DNA from: Flectonema sp. DT1601
Taxonomy: Eukaryota; Euglenozoa; Diplonemea; Diplonemida; Diplonemidae
Direction: 5' to 3'
Length of the DNA stretch: 64,000 nt
Assembly: GCA_964019425.1 (NCBI GenBank)
Contig: OZ025789.1
Span: 310,001 to 374,000 of the forward strand
The translations under genes were made by a program, and so were the position numbers. The notes beneath the pieces are model-generated. The model was not told the origin of the DNA, did no database searches, and saw nothing but the letters and a program-made list of their open reading frames with translations. Positions 44,464 through 54,919 of this stretch are shown piece after piece; within the stretch, counting starts at the first letter, position 1, and every line of letters begins with the position of its first letter.

Positions 44464-46395
44464 GTCTTAAAGGAAAAGAAATACCTAAAGCTAAGAGACT
44501 CGATCATCGCTAATGGCTTCGACTGTAACATTTTTACTATTGAAGTTGGCGTACGAGGAAACATCTGCATGGACCAGCTGAACATCTGGACACGTCACAT
44601 CGGTTCACCTTTAGCACCAACAAAAGCTTTATTTTGTGAATGCACCAGAATCGCCAGACAGTGCTCATATGTTCTGTTCCAGACGAGGAACCTCCCCACG
44701 TGGCATTCAAGACCACTAATGCGCAGCATTAAAGAAGAACCTGCCACCGCAAGTTTTATAAAAGATGGTAAAGAAATCTTCCCTGTGGAAGAAGTCAAAA
44801 TCCACAAAGTAACAAAACTGAAAACGATCGAAAAGCTCACCATTGAAAGATCGTGGCTTGAGAAATGTTTTATCTGGCAAACTTGTTACGCATCGGCTCT
44901 TTCTATTCTACTCATTGCCAATGGTTCTTCTTCCTCCCCGGCCCCTTCTTTTTTGTTAGATGAGGATGAGCTCACTGGACTCTCCTTGTCATTCTCTTCT
45001 ATTTCTTCCATCTCTCTCCAGAATTCCCCACCTGAACTCATGTCAACGGGATCGCAAACACTTCCTGTTGATTTCGCTATAGTGATAAGAAGTCAATCTG
45101 ACATGGGTTCCCAAACCCCCTTGTACAATAAAAAAGAAGGAAGATTAAGGCTGAAACTTTCCTTGAAATGCCAGATTTTAGAAAACGAACTAGAACAAAT
45201 GAAAGAACGAATGTTTTATGTTTTATTTTTATTTTACTTTAATGCGATGTCAGCCTCCCTTGAGAATGACAAGCAGCTACTGAATGGATTGTCTATTGAG
45301 AACAAAACATCCAAACAACGGGCCGCCGAGAGTGTATCTCACAGCCCACTCCCTTTAAATCTATCCGCACCCCCATCTGTCTTTAACGTAGAAACGGAAC
45401 AGAAAAAACGTGAACTATTGGAAAAAGAGAATCAACACCTGATCGCTGAATGTGATTTAGTGAAAAGTTCTCTTCTCTCATTAGTTCAAAGAACTAACTC
45501 TCTGGAGGAAAAAAGGACGAGCGAGCTGGCGCGACAATCACAAAGAGCGGACCACGCTGAAATGTTTTATTTCAACTTACAACAAAGGTTCATTCTATTA
45601 AACAATGAATTAGAATCTAAGTGTAGGGATGAAACTGGAACAAAAATTCAACTCTATTTGTCTCAACAAGAGGTCGCAACATTGCGTGCTGGCCCTCAAC
45701 TGTCCCATTTTTCCCAACAATTTTCCCCAACACCCCCTTTTTTATTCGAATCAACGTCCACGGTAAAGAATTATCGACTCCCTCTCATCGCAACAACCTA
45801 TTACTCCTGGACTCCCAAACCCCGTCTTTCCTTTTTTTTTAAACCTCATTCTCCATTGATCACGTTCCCTTCTGAACTGTCTCAAAGTAGACTACTGGTA
45901 TCGTCTTCTGCTCAAACGGAACAAGAAAAAGACAGTGCGGCGACCTCATCGACGGAAGATTCACCTATTGCGAGGCAATGGTCCGAAGGTAGACTCGATT
46001 TACTGGACAACTACTGTCAAGCGGTAAGTGACTCTCTCCAGACAAATGAGAAAGTGGCGCTGCTCTCGGAAAAACTAGTGGAAGAGCAACGTCGATGCTC
46101 CGAGTTGAGCTATCAACAGAAGACTATCCATAAAGAACAACTGGATCATTCCATGTTGTTGATGGAGATGGCCAGTGAGCTCTCTGAGCAACTCTATTTG
46201 GCAAAAGACCAAAACAGAGCTCTCAAATTTCAGTTACAAACATGGGCAAATGGTTTTAACCCACCCGAAAAGGAAGCGCAAGAAGAAAATGAGACCCCAA
46301 AGCGTCCGAGGGAGCGCCTATCACAAAAAAAGCGAACTCCACCCTCAACGAATCCTCATGATCGCAGAAGAATCTTTTTAGATGACGATTGCTAA
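44407..46395 (+). CDS. Coiled-coil protein ORF fused to a retroelement tail
   Basis: A 662-codon frame opening at TTG. Codons 1-19 are antisense to the LINE and codons ~20-110 are the LINE-like tail. From about codon 170 it reads as a different protein: acidic/serine-rich (FLLDEDELTGLSLSF), then coiled-coil stretches (about 255-275, 320-410, 525-610; for example EKENQHLIAECDLVKSSLL) and a basic C-terminus ending DRRRIFLDDDC. An ATG at 45040 follows a polypyrimidine tract and CAG, so it or an exon start at 45022 may be the true beginning. MFYVLFLFYF near codon 265 interrupts the coil and might be an unspliced intron. I recognise no family. Its last ~25 codons and 3' flank are copied at 46512-46700 and again, inverted, at the window end. 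Confidence 0.55.
   Translation: MRNTFRHSSVCAQIAETSHVLKEKKYLKLRDSIIANGFDCNIFTIEVGVRGNICMDQLNIWTRHIGSPLAPTKALFCECTRIARQCSYVLFQTRNLPTWHSRPLMRSIKEEPATASFIKDGKEIFPVEEVKIHKVTKLKTIEKLTIERSWLEKCFIWQTCYASALSILLIANGSSSSPAPSFLLDEDELTGLSLSFSSISSISLQNSPPELMSTGSQTLPVDFAIVIRSQSDMGSQTPLYNKKEGRLRLKLSLKCQILENELEQMKERMFYVLFLFYFNAMSASLENDKQLLNGLSIENKTSKQRAAESVSHSPLPLNLSAPPSVFNVETEQKKRELLEKENQHLIAECDLVKSSLLSLVQRTNSLEEKRTSELARQSQRADHAEMFYFNLQQRFILLNNELESKCRDETGTKIQLYLSQQEVATLRAGPQLSHFSQQFSPTPPFLFESTSTVKNYRLPLIATTYYSWTPKPRLSFFFKPHSPLITFPSELSQSRLLVSSSAQTEQEKDSAATSSTEDSPIARQWSEGRLDLLDNYCQAVSDSLQTNEKVALLSEKLVEEQRRCSELSYQQKTIHKEQLDHSMLLMEMASELSEQLYLAKDQNRALKFQLQTWANGFNPPEKEAQEENETPKRPRERLSQKKRTPPSTNPHDRRRIFLDDDC
44464..44735 (+). 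mobile_element. LINE-like C-terminal tail fragment
   Basis: The plus-strand frame reads KKYLKLRDSIIANGFDC, then FTIEVGVRGN, the pattern (KY..L......GW....VEVG.RG) that closes many RNase-H-lacking non-LTR RT proteins. It abuts the truncated 5' end of the LINE on the other strand. The frame continues without a stop into the coiled-coil ORF. Confidence 0.45.
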
Positions 46396-46700
46396 GTTCT
46401 AGTTTCTATTAGTATTAAATTATTTGTATTATTTTGTCGATATGTTTATGTCTGTCCGATCATAACGTCAATCAGATTAATTGTTAATTGTAATTGGTTT
46501 GAGCGCTTATCAAAAAAAAAAAAAAAGCGAACTCCAACCTCAACGAACTTTCATGATCGCAGAAGAATCTTTTTAGATGACGATTGCTAAGTTCTAGTTT
46601 CTATTAGTATTTATTTATTTGTATTATTTTGTCGATATGTTTATGTCCGTCAGATCATAACGTTAATCAGATTAATTGTCAACTGTTAATTGTAAATGGT
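46325..46700 (+). repeat. Tandem duplication of the ORF's 3' end
   Basis: 46325-46510 and 46512-46700 are about 95% alike, covering AGCGAACTCC through the stop codon and TAATCAGATTAATTGT. The junction is an A15 run, suggesting slippage or unequal exchange at an A tract. Confidence 0.85.
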
Positions 46701-46840
46701 CTAAACCCCAATCCAAGTTCCCAAGGCTTGGCATAGATTTGAGTGACGCCTTACTGGCCTCCTCATCCTCTATGAGTGGTGAGGGGGCCAGCAATGGTTT
46801 TTTTTTTTTTTGTCTTATTTCTTTTTTTCTTTTTCTTTGA

Positions 46841-48244
46841 ATTTCGATAAAGTGGGAAGTAACGGACTGGGAGCTTTTGGCTCCTGCCCTATTCCCGATG
46901 TAAACTTTCTTTTTATTTTTTATTTTTTTTAACAGGCCCAAAGGGCGACAATGATGGTTGCTGACCAAGGAATAATATTCAAATGAATTTTCGTTTCAAA
47001 GAAACGAACAGAATTAAGAGAGAGGCAGAGAAAAAAAAGAAAAAAAAGAAAGAAAAGAAAAAAGAAAAAAAATATGAAGAGGAAATAATCAAACATGAAA
47101 AAAAAAAAAAAAAAATATATAAATAAAAAAACGTTGTATGAAAAAGGAAAAAAAAAAATAAAGACCAGAAAAGGAAAGAGAAAATGAAAAGGTATAATAT
47201 TATTGTGGGGATATGAGGGATAGCAGGGAGATGCTCTTTTTTTTTTTTTTTTATTTTTTTTTTTTTTATTTATTATTTAAAAAAAAAGGAAACAATCAGT
47301 TTAGTGTCTCGATCAGGACGGAAAATAGAAATTAATCGACATAGTCGATCGATAGAAAAAAAAACAATGATAACATTGTTTATTCTTTTTTTTTTTTTTT
47401 TTTTTTTAAATCCTTTTAATTATTTTAAAGAAAAAACTTCCGTTTAGCGTCTTGACCAGGACAGAAAATAGAAAGTAATCGACATAGTCGATCGATAAAA
47501 AAAAAACAATGATAACATTGTTTATTCCTTTTTTTTTTTTTTTTTTTTTTTTTAACTTTTTATTTATTTCTTAAAGAAAAAACAATCAGTTTAGCGTCCT
47601 GACCAGGACGGAAAATAGAAAGTAATCGACATAGTCGATCGATAAAAAAAACAATGATAACATTGTTTATTCCTTTTTTTTTTTTTTTTTTTTTTTATCT
47701 TTTTATTTATTTTTTAAAGAAAAAACAATCAGTTTAGCGTCCTGACCAGGACGGAAAATAGAAATTAGTCGACAAAGTCGATCGATAAGAAACAATGATA
47801 ACATTGTTTATTCATTTTTTTTTTTTTTTTTTTTTATATTCTTTTTATTAATTTTTAAAAAAAAAAAAAAAAAATCAGTTTAGCGTCTTGACCAGGACGG
47901 AAAGTAGACAGTAATCGACAAAGTCGATCGATAAAAAAAACAATGATAACATTGTTTATTTCTTTTTTTTTTTTTTTTTTTTTATATCTTTTATTTATTT
48001 TTTAAAAGAATAAACAATCAGTTTAGCGTCTTGACCAGGACGGAAAATAGAAATTAGTCGACAAAGTCGATCGATAAGAAACAATGATAACATTGTTTAT
48101 TCATTTTTTTTTTTTTTTTTTTTATTCTTTTTATTTATTTTTTAAAGAAAAAAATAATCAGTTTAGCGTCTTGACCAGGACGGAAAATAGAAATTAGTCG
48201 ACAAAGTCGATCGATAAAAAAAAACAATGGTAACATTGTTTATT

Positions 48245-48277
<33 letters not shown>

Positions 48278-48982
48278 TCTTTTATTTATTTTTAAAGAAA
48301 AAACAATCAGTTTAGCGTCTTGACCAGGACGGAAAATAGAAATTAGTCGACAAAGTCGATCGATAAGAAACAATGATAACATTGTTTATTCTTTTTTTTT
48401 TATTTTTTTTTTTATATTCTTTTTATTTATTTTTTAAAGAAAAGAAAACGGAAAATAGAAATTAGTCGACAGAGTCGATCGATAAAAAAACAATGATAAC
48501 ATTGTTTATTCTTTTTTTTTTATTTTTTTTTTTATATTCTTTTTATTTATTTTTTAAAGAAAAGAAAACGGAAAATAGAAATTAGTCGACAGAGTCGATC
48601 GATAAAAAAACAATGATAACATTGTTTATTCTTTTTTTTTTTTTTTTTTTTTTATTCTTTTTATTTATTTTTAGAAAAACAATCAGTTTAGCGTCTTGAC
48701 CAGGACGGAAAATAGAAATTAATCATAGTCGATCGATAAAAAAAAACAATGATAACATTGTTTATTCCCTTTTTTTTTTTTTTTTTTTTTTTTTTATTCT
48801 TTTTAATTTATTCCCTCATATCCCCACAATAATATTATACCTTTTCATTTTCTCTTTCCTTTTCTGGTCTTTTTTTTTTTCTTTTTTTTCCTTTTTCATA
48901 CAACGTTTTTTATTTATATATATATATTTTTTCTTTTTTTTTTTTTTCATGTTTGATTATTTCCTCTTCATTTTTTTCTTTC

Positions 48983-49013
<31 letters not shown>

Positions 49014-49203
49014 CTCTGCCTCTCTCTTAATTCTGTTCGTTTCTTTGAAACGAAAATTCATTTGAATATTATTCCTTGGTCAGCAACCATCATTGTCGCC
49101 CTTTGGGCCTGTTAAAAAAAAATAAAAATAAAAAGAAAGTTTACATCGGGAATAGGGCAGGAGCCAAAAGCTCCCAGTCCGTTACTTCCCACTTTATCGA
49201 AAT
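46841..49203. mobile_element. R element: ~390-bp inverted ends around a satellite array
   Basis: The head R (46842-47235, TTTCGATAAAGTGGGAAG to ATGAGGGATAGC) is repeated in reverse at 48812-49203. Between the two lie eleven satellite units. This makes a closed 2.36-kb element with long terminal inverted repeats and no coding capacity. The flanks are T-rich, so a target duplication cannot be called. Copies 1 and 3 have the R head at one end only. Confidence 0.75.
47290..48800 (+). repeat. Satellite array 1, eleven units of ~115-147 bp
   Basis: The unit has CAGTTTAGCGTCTTGACCAG, then GGAAAATAGAAA, then ATCGAC-ATA-GTCGAT, then AACAATG-ATAA-CATTGTT, then a T run and TTTTTATTTATTTTTTAAAG. Most units are type A (all three palindromes); two near 48440 and 48560 are type B (first palindrome missing). 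Confidence 0.95.
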
Positions 49204-49304
49204 TCTTTTTAGAAAAAACAATCAGTTTAGCGTCTTGACCAGGACGGAAAATAGAAATTAGTCGACAAAGCCGATCGATAAAAACAATGATAACATTGTT
49301 TATT

Positions 49305-49338
<34 letters not shown>

Positions 49339-50545
49339 TTTTTTTTTAATTTATTTTTAAAGAAGAAACAATCAATTTAGCGTCTTGACCAGGACGGAAA
49401 ATAGAAAGTAATCGACATAGTCGATCGATAAAAAAACAATGATAACATTGTTTATTCTTTTTTTTTTTTTTTTTTTTAAATTCTTTTTTATTTATTTTTA
49501 AAGAAAAAAAAAAATAGAAATTAGTCGACAAGGTCGAACGATAAAAAAAAACAATGATAACATTGTTTAATCTTTTTTTTTTTATTTTTTTTTTATTTTT
49601 TTTTTATTTTTTTTTTTATATTCTTTTTTATTAATTTTGAAAAAAACAATCAGTTTAGCGTCTTGACCAGGACGGAAAATAGAAAGTAATCGACATAGTC
49701 GATCGATAAAAAAAACAATGATAACATTGTTTAATCTTTTTTTTTTATTTTTTTTTTTATATTCTTTTTTATTAATTTTGAAAAAAACAATCAGTTTAGC
49801 GTCTTGACCAGGACGGAAAATAGAAAGTAATCGACATAGTCGATCGATAAAAAAACAATGATAACATTGTTTATTCTTTTTTTTTTTTTTTTTAAATTCT
49901 TTTTATTTATTTTTTAAAGAAAAAAAAAAGAAAATAGAAATTAGTCGACAGAGTCGATCGATAAAAAAAACAATGATAACATTGTTTATTCTTTTTTTTT
50001 TTTTATTTTTTTTTTTTTTATATTCTTTTTTAATTTTGAAAAAAAAAAACAATCAGTTTAGCGTCTTGACCAGGACGGAAAATAGAAAGTGATCGACATA
50101 GTCGATCGATAAAAAAAAAAAAAAAAAAAATGATAACATTGTTTATTCTTTTTTTTTTTTTAAATTCTTTTTATTTATTTTTAAAGAAAAAAAACGGAAA
50201 ATAGAAATTAGTCGACAAAGTCGAACGATAGAAAAAATAATGATAACATTGTTTATTCTTTTTTTTTTTTATTTTTTTTTTTATATTCTTTTTTATTAAT
50301 TTTGAAAAAAAACAATCAGTTTAGCGTCTTGACCAGGACGGAAAATAGAAAGTAATCGACATAGTCGATCGATAAAAAAACAATGATAACATTGTTTAAT
50401 CTTTTTTTTTTTTTTTTTTAAATTCTTTTTATTTATTTTTTAAAGAAAAAAAACGGAAAATAGAAATTAGTCGACAGAGTCGATCGATAAAAAAAAACAA
50501 TGATAACATTGTTTGATCTTTTATAATTTTTTTTTTTATTTGTTT
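49204..50545 (+). repeat. Satellite array 2, mixed A and B units
   Basis: It has the same units as array 1. A and B types partly alternate. It begins directly at the inverted R end (49203) and finishes at the F tail. The F/K-rich frames here are not genes. Confidence 0.95.
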
Positions 50546-50564
50546 TATTTGTTTTTAAAAAAAA

Positions 50565-50850
50565 AAAAAACAAGCGGAATTGATCATAATGGGTGGTAGG
50601 GGTTGTTATAACTTCGTTTGAAAATTCTTCTTTTTTGATTTCTTTTTTTTTTTTTCTTTTTATAGGAGTTAAGATCACTTTCAGGAGACAACACATGAAC
50701 AAGAGCAGCAAGCAGAGTTGACACTATCAATTCAAATTTGAAATACCGGGAATTAATTTACAAGGAGGTATCTCAAGTGACTTGGTATCTCTAGCGTGTC
50801 GGTATCTCTGGAGTGCTGGTATCTCGTATGTGCGTTGGTATCTCATGAGG
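50565..50850 (+). repeat. F tail plus GGTATCTC minisatellite (copy 1)
   Basis: GCGGAATTGATCATAATGGG and AGGAGTTAAGATCACTT recur at 62405-62530. Five ~17-bp units starting GGTATCTC follow, as at 62640-62755 (six units) and, reversed, at 53105-53195. F always follows a satellite array. Confidence 0.85.
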
Positions 50851-51100
50851 GTGGGTGGTCTAGTGGTGCCGCGCCTAACAGCGCAATACAGCTTCACGTG
50901 GTCGGCCTGGGTTCAAACCCGCCCCGCCCCTCATTTCCATGGTGTCCAACTAGATTAAAGGACAAGTCTGGGATAATCCCTGCCAGAGGGGCGAGTATTC
51001 TACCATGGTTGAAATACTCTGGCAACTGATCTTCAATTTTATGTTGTTTGTTAGCTGCTGGTGTATCTTGATTATGTGTTGATACTTGCATTTTTTTTTA
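50849..51100 (+). repeat. tRNA-derived SINE-like sequence
   Basis: Pol III A box TGGTCTAGTGG (50856-50866) and B box GGTTCAAACCC (50910-50920) lie 44 bp apart in GC-rich sequence unlike the neighbours. Stems are incomplete for a working tRNA. The non-tRNA body (about 50925-51100) includes GGACAAGTCTGGGATAATCC. Only one copy is in the window, so family status is unproven. Confidence 0.55.
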
Positions 51101-51145
51101 TTTGTAATCTTCTATTACAATCCTCTTTCTGTTCTGGTCTGTTAC

Positions 51146-51768
51146 CTCATTTGTCTTGTTTAACTTCAGTTATATCCATTTTACTTTTTATTGTTTCCCA
51201 TCTACTTTTTATTTTCTATTAGTTCTGGTCAGAAACTCCTGGGCAGCAAGAAGGAAAGTAGTTAAGTACTTCTGGGTGTTTGGCATCACCCCCCATAGTG
51301 AGCAAGTACAACAGGTAGCATTGGTAGTCTGTTGATCCTGAGTGATCCCAGCTACAGTTTTGTTTTTCTTTCTTTTTTTTAGAAGAAGATCAGGACATCC
51401 AAGCACTGCTGGATAGTTGCTGAATGCAGGGCCTGCCTGTGGCATTATAATAACAGGCTAAGTCATTTGTAGTTCATAGTTTACCTTTGATTTTATAACT
51501 TCACACAGGGTACTATGAACGATGAGAGATCCAGTGGGATCACTCAGGGTCTAGTAGAGACCACCAATGTTGTGCGTTGATAGGCAAGGTGACCAACCTT
51601 GACATTCTTTCTTTTCTCTCCTGTTGTGACAAACACAAAATACACACACAGCTTACAGTGTGTTCTTTGTGTATGTTTTCTTCAGGTGTGAGTAGTTTTT
51701 CTGTTCTTGCTCTTCAGGGAGGGCCTTAGCCAAAAGCTAACTGTCCAAATCTCACCTGGTAATTCAAC
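51146..51768 (+). repeat. Repeat C, copy 2
   Basis: A near-identical partner of 40707-41345. It ends CACCTGGTAATTCAACTC, just before the left arm resumes at ACTCTAATATG. Confidence 0.9.
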
Positions 51769-51811
51769 TCTGATACTCTAATATGAAATATTTTTGAACA
51801 AAATGTGATTA

Positions 51812-51846
<35 letters not shown>

Positions 51847-51939
51847 AATGAATAATAAAAAAAAAAAAAAAAAAAAACATGCCTTGGGAATACAACCAAA
51901 GCCCCAATTAATCGGTCCTTTCTTTTTTCCTTCTTGTCA

Positions 51940-52400
51940 AGTGATCGCTCCACTCGTCGATCACCAAAACCGATTGTATTTATATCTGTTCTTTTCTCAA
52001 CGATCGGCTATACCGATCAATTTTTTTTAAAAATAATTGTTTTCTTCTTCTCGACGATCAGATCCAATTGATCGACCTTTTCTTTTTTTTCCTTTATTCC
52101 TTCCATCCCTCCCGCTCCCCTTATTTTAATAAAAACAAGATCAGCTCAGCTTGATCGTTAAACTTTTTTTATTTATTTTTTTTTTTTTTTTTTTATTTAA
52201 ACTGATTGTATTTTTATCTGGTTATTTTTCTCAACGATCGGCTATGCCGATCGACCTTTAAAATAATTGTCTTCTTCTTCTCGACGACCAGATCCAATTG
52301 ATCGACCTTTTCTTTTTTTTTCCTTTATTCCTTCCATCCCTCCCGCTCCCCTTATTTTAATAAAAACAAGATCAGCTCAGCTTGATCGTTATTTATTTAT
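51940..52400. repeat. Two ~215-bp GATC-palindrome units in the left arm
   Basis: Each unit contains CGATCGGC-TAT-GCCGATCG (the first copy has changes), GATCCAATTGATC, and AGATCAGCTCAGCTTGATCG, separated by T runs and a CCTCCCGCTCCCC stretch. A GTGATCG..CGATCAC hairpin precedes the first. The inverted partners lie at about 63030-63480. Confidence 0.8.
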
Positions 52401-52403
52401 TTA

Positions 52404-52840
52404 CTGTAAAGGGAAATATTCTCGCGGGGAAATATTCTTGCGGGGAAATATTCCCGCGGGGAAATATTCTCGCGGATTTGGAGACTTTTTTTCAAACTCG
52501 CGGGTTTTTCCCCACAAGAATATTTCCCTACCACAGAGGATTTTTGTGAAAGCCAGCCGTTGATCAAAAATCTAAGAAATCTGTGTGCTTCCATCGAGTG
52601 TCAGGTAGAACAGGGCATTATTCACCAATAAAAAACTACCATACTGCACAATAAAAATAATTTTTGCTGAAACTTTCCTTCATAGCACACATATTTTATT
52701 CACAAAAAAGAACCAAAAAAAATGGCTAGAAAAAAAGTATGCTTGCAGGGAAATATTCCCGCGGGGAAATATTCTCGCGGATTCAGAAAAAATAATAAAA
52801 ACTCGCGGGTTTTTCCCCACAAGAATATTTCCCTTTACAG
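52404..52840. mobile_element. 437-bp MITE, TA target, in the left arm only
   Basis: The ends are CTGTAAAGGGAAATATTC and its reverse complement, flanked by TA on each side. Internally GGAAATATTC..GCGGGG repeats and a second inverted end near 52500-52535 suggest a doubled element. The right arm (around 63010) has the uninterrupted site, so insertion came after arm duplication. Confidence 0.8.
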
Positions 52841-53195
52841 TATTTATTTTTTTTTTTTTTTGTTGGTCCTAGTCAAGACCTTAAACTGACTAATCGGTCT
52901 TAACTTTAACTAAGTGAATGAACCCTTTCCGTTTTCCTTTTCCCTTTATTACTCTCTATCTGGTCTGTTATGTCATAAATCTCATTTAATTTTATCATTC
53001 ATTTTAATTTTCACTGTTTCCCATCTACATTTTATTTTCAAATAGTTCCGGTCTGTCTTTAATTTTAAATAAAACTGATCATGTTAACTCAATATTTTTT
53101 CTTATGTGCAAGAGATACCAACACGCAAGAGATACCAACGCACATACGAGATACCAGCACTTCCGAGATACCGACACAAAAGACTAGAGATACCC

Positions 53196-53820
53196 CTTCC
53201 AGGCTCGCGTTGCTCGCACACAATTTTTTTTTTTTAAATCTTTCTGAACAAACCTTATTTTTACAACCAAGTCACGTCTGTTTTTATTCCCTGTGTCTAG
53301 CTAGGTACCCGTCCAGGATACAATCTTTTTATTATTCATTTATTACTTTTCCGTCCCAACGGGACGACAAATGAAAAATGTCCTCCCTTAGCTGAAAATG
53401 CACACTGCACCCTGTTTTATCAAGTCATATCACAGAATGGACGAAGATAAGGTTATTCTTTATTTATTGTTTTTTGTTTTTCTGAAAGATAGTTATATTA
53501 ATATGCTAGCACGAAAACGACGGCTAGGTTTATGATGATTGGATATGTGGCTTAGGTTATCTGTTTGTTTCATTTGGAAATATTTTATAAACCATTCACA
53601 ACAGGTTTATCGAACTTGTATCTGCAATGTGTGCGACCCTGGGATGGAAATACAGGAATTTAGTTATATTAATAAGGTTATTGTTCATTACATTATTTTC
53701 AATAAAATAGAAATGTGAGAAGAACTACGGGATGGGGAATAACAGTGGTGAAAAAAGCATCAGCCGATTGCGGGTTTATAGTGCTTCTGTATGTATGTGG
53801 GGTGGGTGACTATTCTCCTT
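53196..53820. other. Left part of the core; candidate Helitron 3' end
   Basis: It contains the perfect hairpin CGTCCC-AAC-GGGACG (53352-53366) and CTAG sites near 53300 on the side expected for a minus-strand Helitron end. The spacing between hairpin and CTAG is longer than usual, so the end is only a suggestion. Otherwise it is unique AT-rich DNA. Confidence 0.3.
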
Positions 53821-53821
53821 C

Positions 53822-54400
53822 GGCCTCTTGATGCCTTGGGTTCTTCCAGTGGTTGATCTTTGTTTCGCCTGCTGAGGCTTTCACCGCCAGCGCTTCCTTC
53901 TGTCGAAAATGGTAGCTCCTCGAGCGGCCACCCTGCAGGCTATCGAGACATCCCGAGCCGCAGCCTTTACCTCCTGCTGACGTTTCTCAACATCAGTTGC
54001 CGCTTCCCCTTCGTCGAAGAGCAGCCGCCACCTTCCGAGCAGACTCTGCCATTTGTTCCTTCTGCTGACGTTCCCTCAATAGGATCTCCACCTCCAATGG
54101 TTCCTTCCTTCGGGCTGGTGTGTGTGTGTGTTGTCGTACTCCCTCAGCTCACGTTCCTTTGCCATGACTGCCGAAGCTTGGGGCTTCAACGCTTCTCTTC
54201 GACGAAGGGTTGCTTCTCGAGCAGCCTTTCGAGCTGCTATCTGCAGTTCCTTCTGCTTTAGTAAGTTCACCTCCAAGGCTTCTTTCCTTTGAAGGGCACA
54301 TTCTCGAGCCTCTATCTCCTTCAATCGCTTCTGCTCTGGCTCCTTCGCCATGACTGCGTGCCACCGCCGGCGTCTTGCTTCCAAGGTGTCCTTAACCATG
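53822..54400 (-). pseudogene. Duplicated 3' coding end of the Helitron ORF
   Basis: The segment is similar to 54950-55560. It encodes the same Arg/Lys/Glu-rich C-terminal coiled coil (RKAAREATLRRREAL), but with shortened and shifted frames. It is separated from the main ORF by AT-rich DNA and the (TTTA)n tract. Confidence 0.8.
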
Positions 54401-54556
54401 ATGTTGTTACTGCTGTGGAATTATATTTTAGATTTGAGTTTAATAATGTTATTCAAAACAGGTTAATACATAAACCCAAAAAAATGTGCCGCGTGATCGC
54501 GTATTGAACCCTCAGTCACAGGAATGCAAGAGCGATTAGTCGACGACCATATTATT

Positions 54557-54818
<262 letters not shown>

Positions 54819-54919
54819 GTGTGTTGCTATCCTAGGATGAAAATAAGGGTTTATTGTGCATTAACTTAATTTCCGTCCTGCTCAGTGTTCCAAAACGAAA
54901 ATGTGAACTTCTGTATGTG

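Larger units (their letters stand above)
46489..53195 (+). repeat. Left arm of the large inverted repeat (interrupted)
   Basis: 46489-46838 and 51773-53195 are, in order, the reverse complement of 64000-62640 at high identity. The arm is split by 4.9 kb of repeat R, satellite, F tail, SINE and repeat C (46839-51772), and again by a MITE (52404-52840). The right arm has neither. The match starts at the last base of the window, so the inverted repeat extends further. Confidence 0.85.

Noticed and set aside
48194-50711. Frames of 60-92 codons inside the satellite arrays
   Set aside because: They are F/K-rich translations of T and A runs that change between monomers.
50849-50925. Functional tRNA gene
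   Set aside because: A and B boxes are good, but the acceptor and anticodon stems do not pair properly; a SINE head is more likely.
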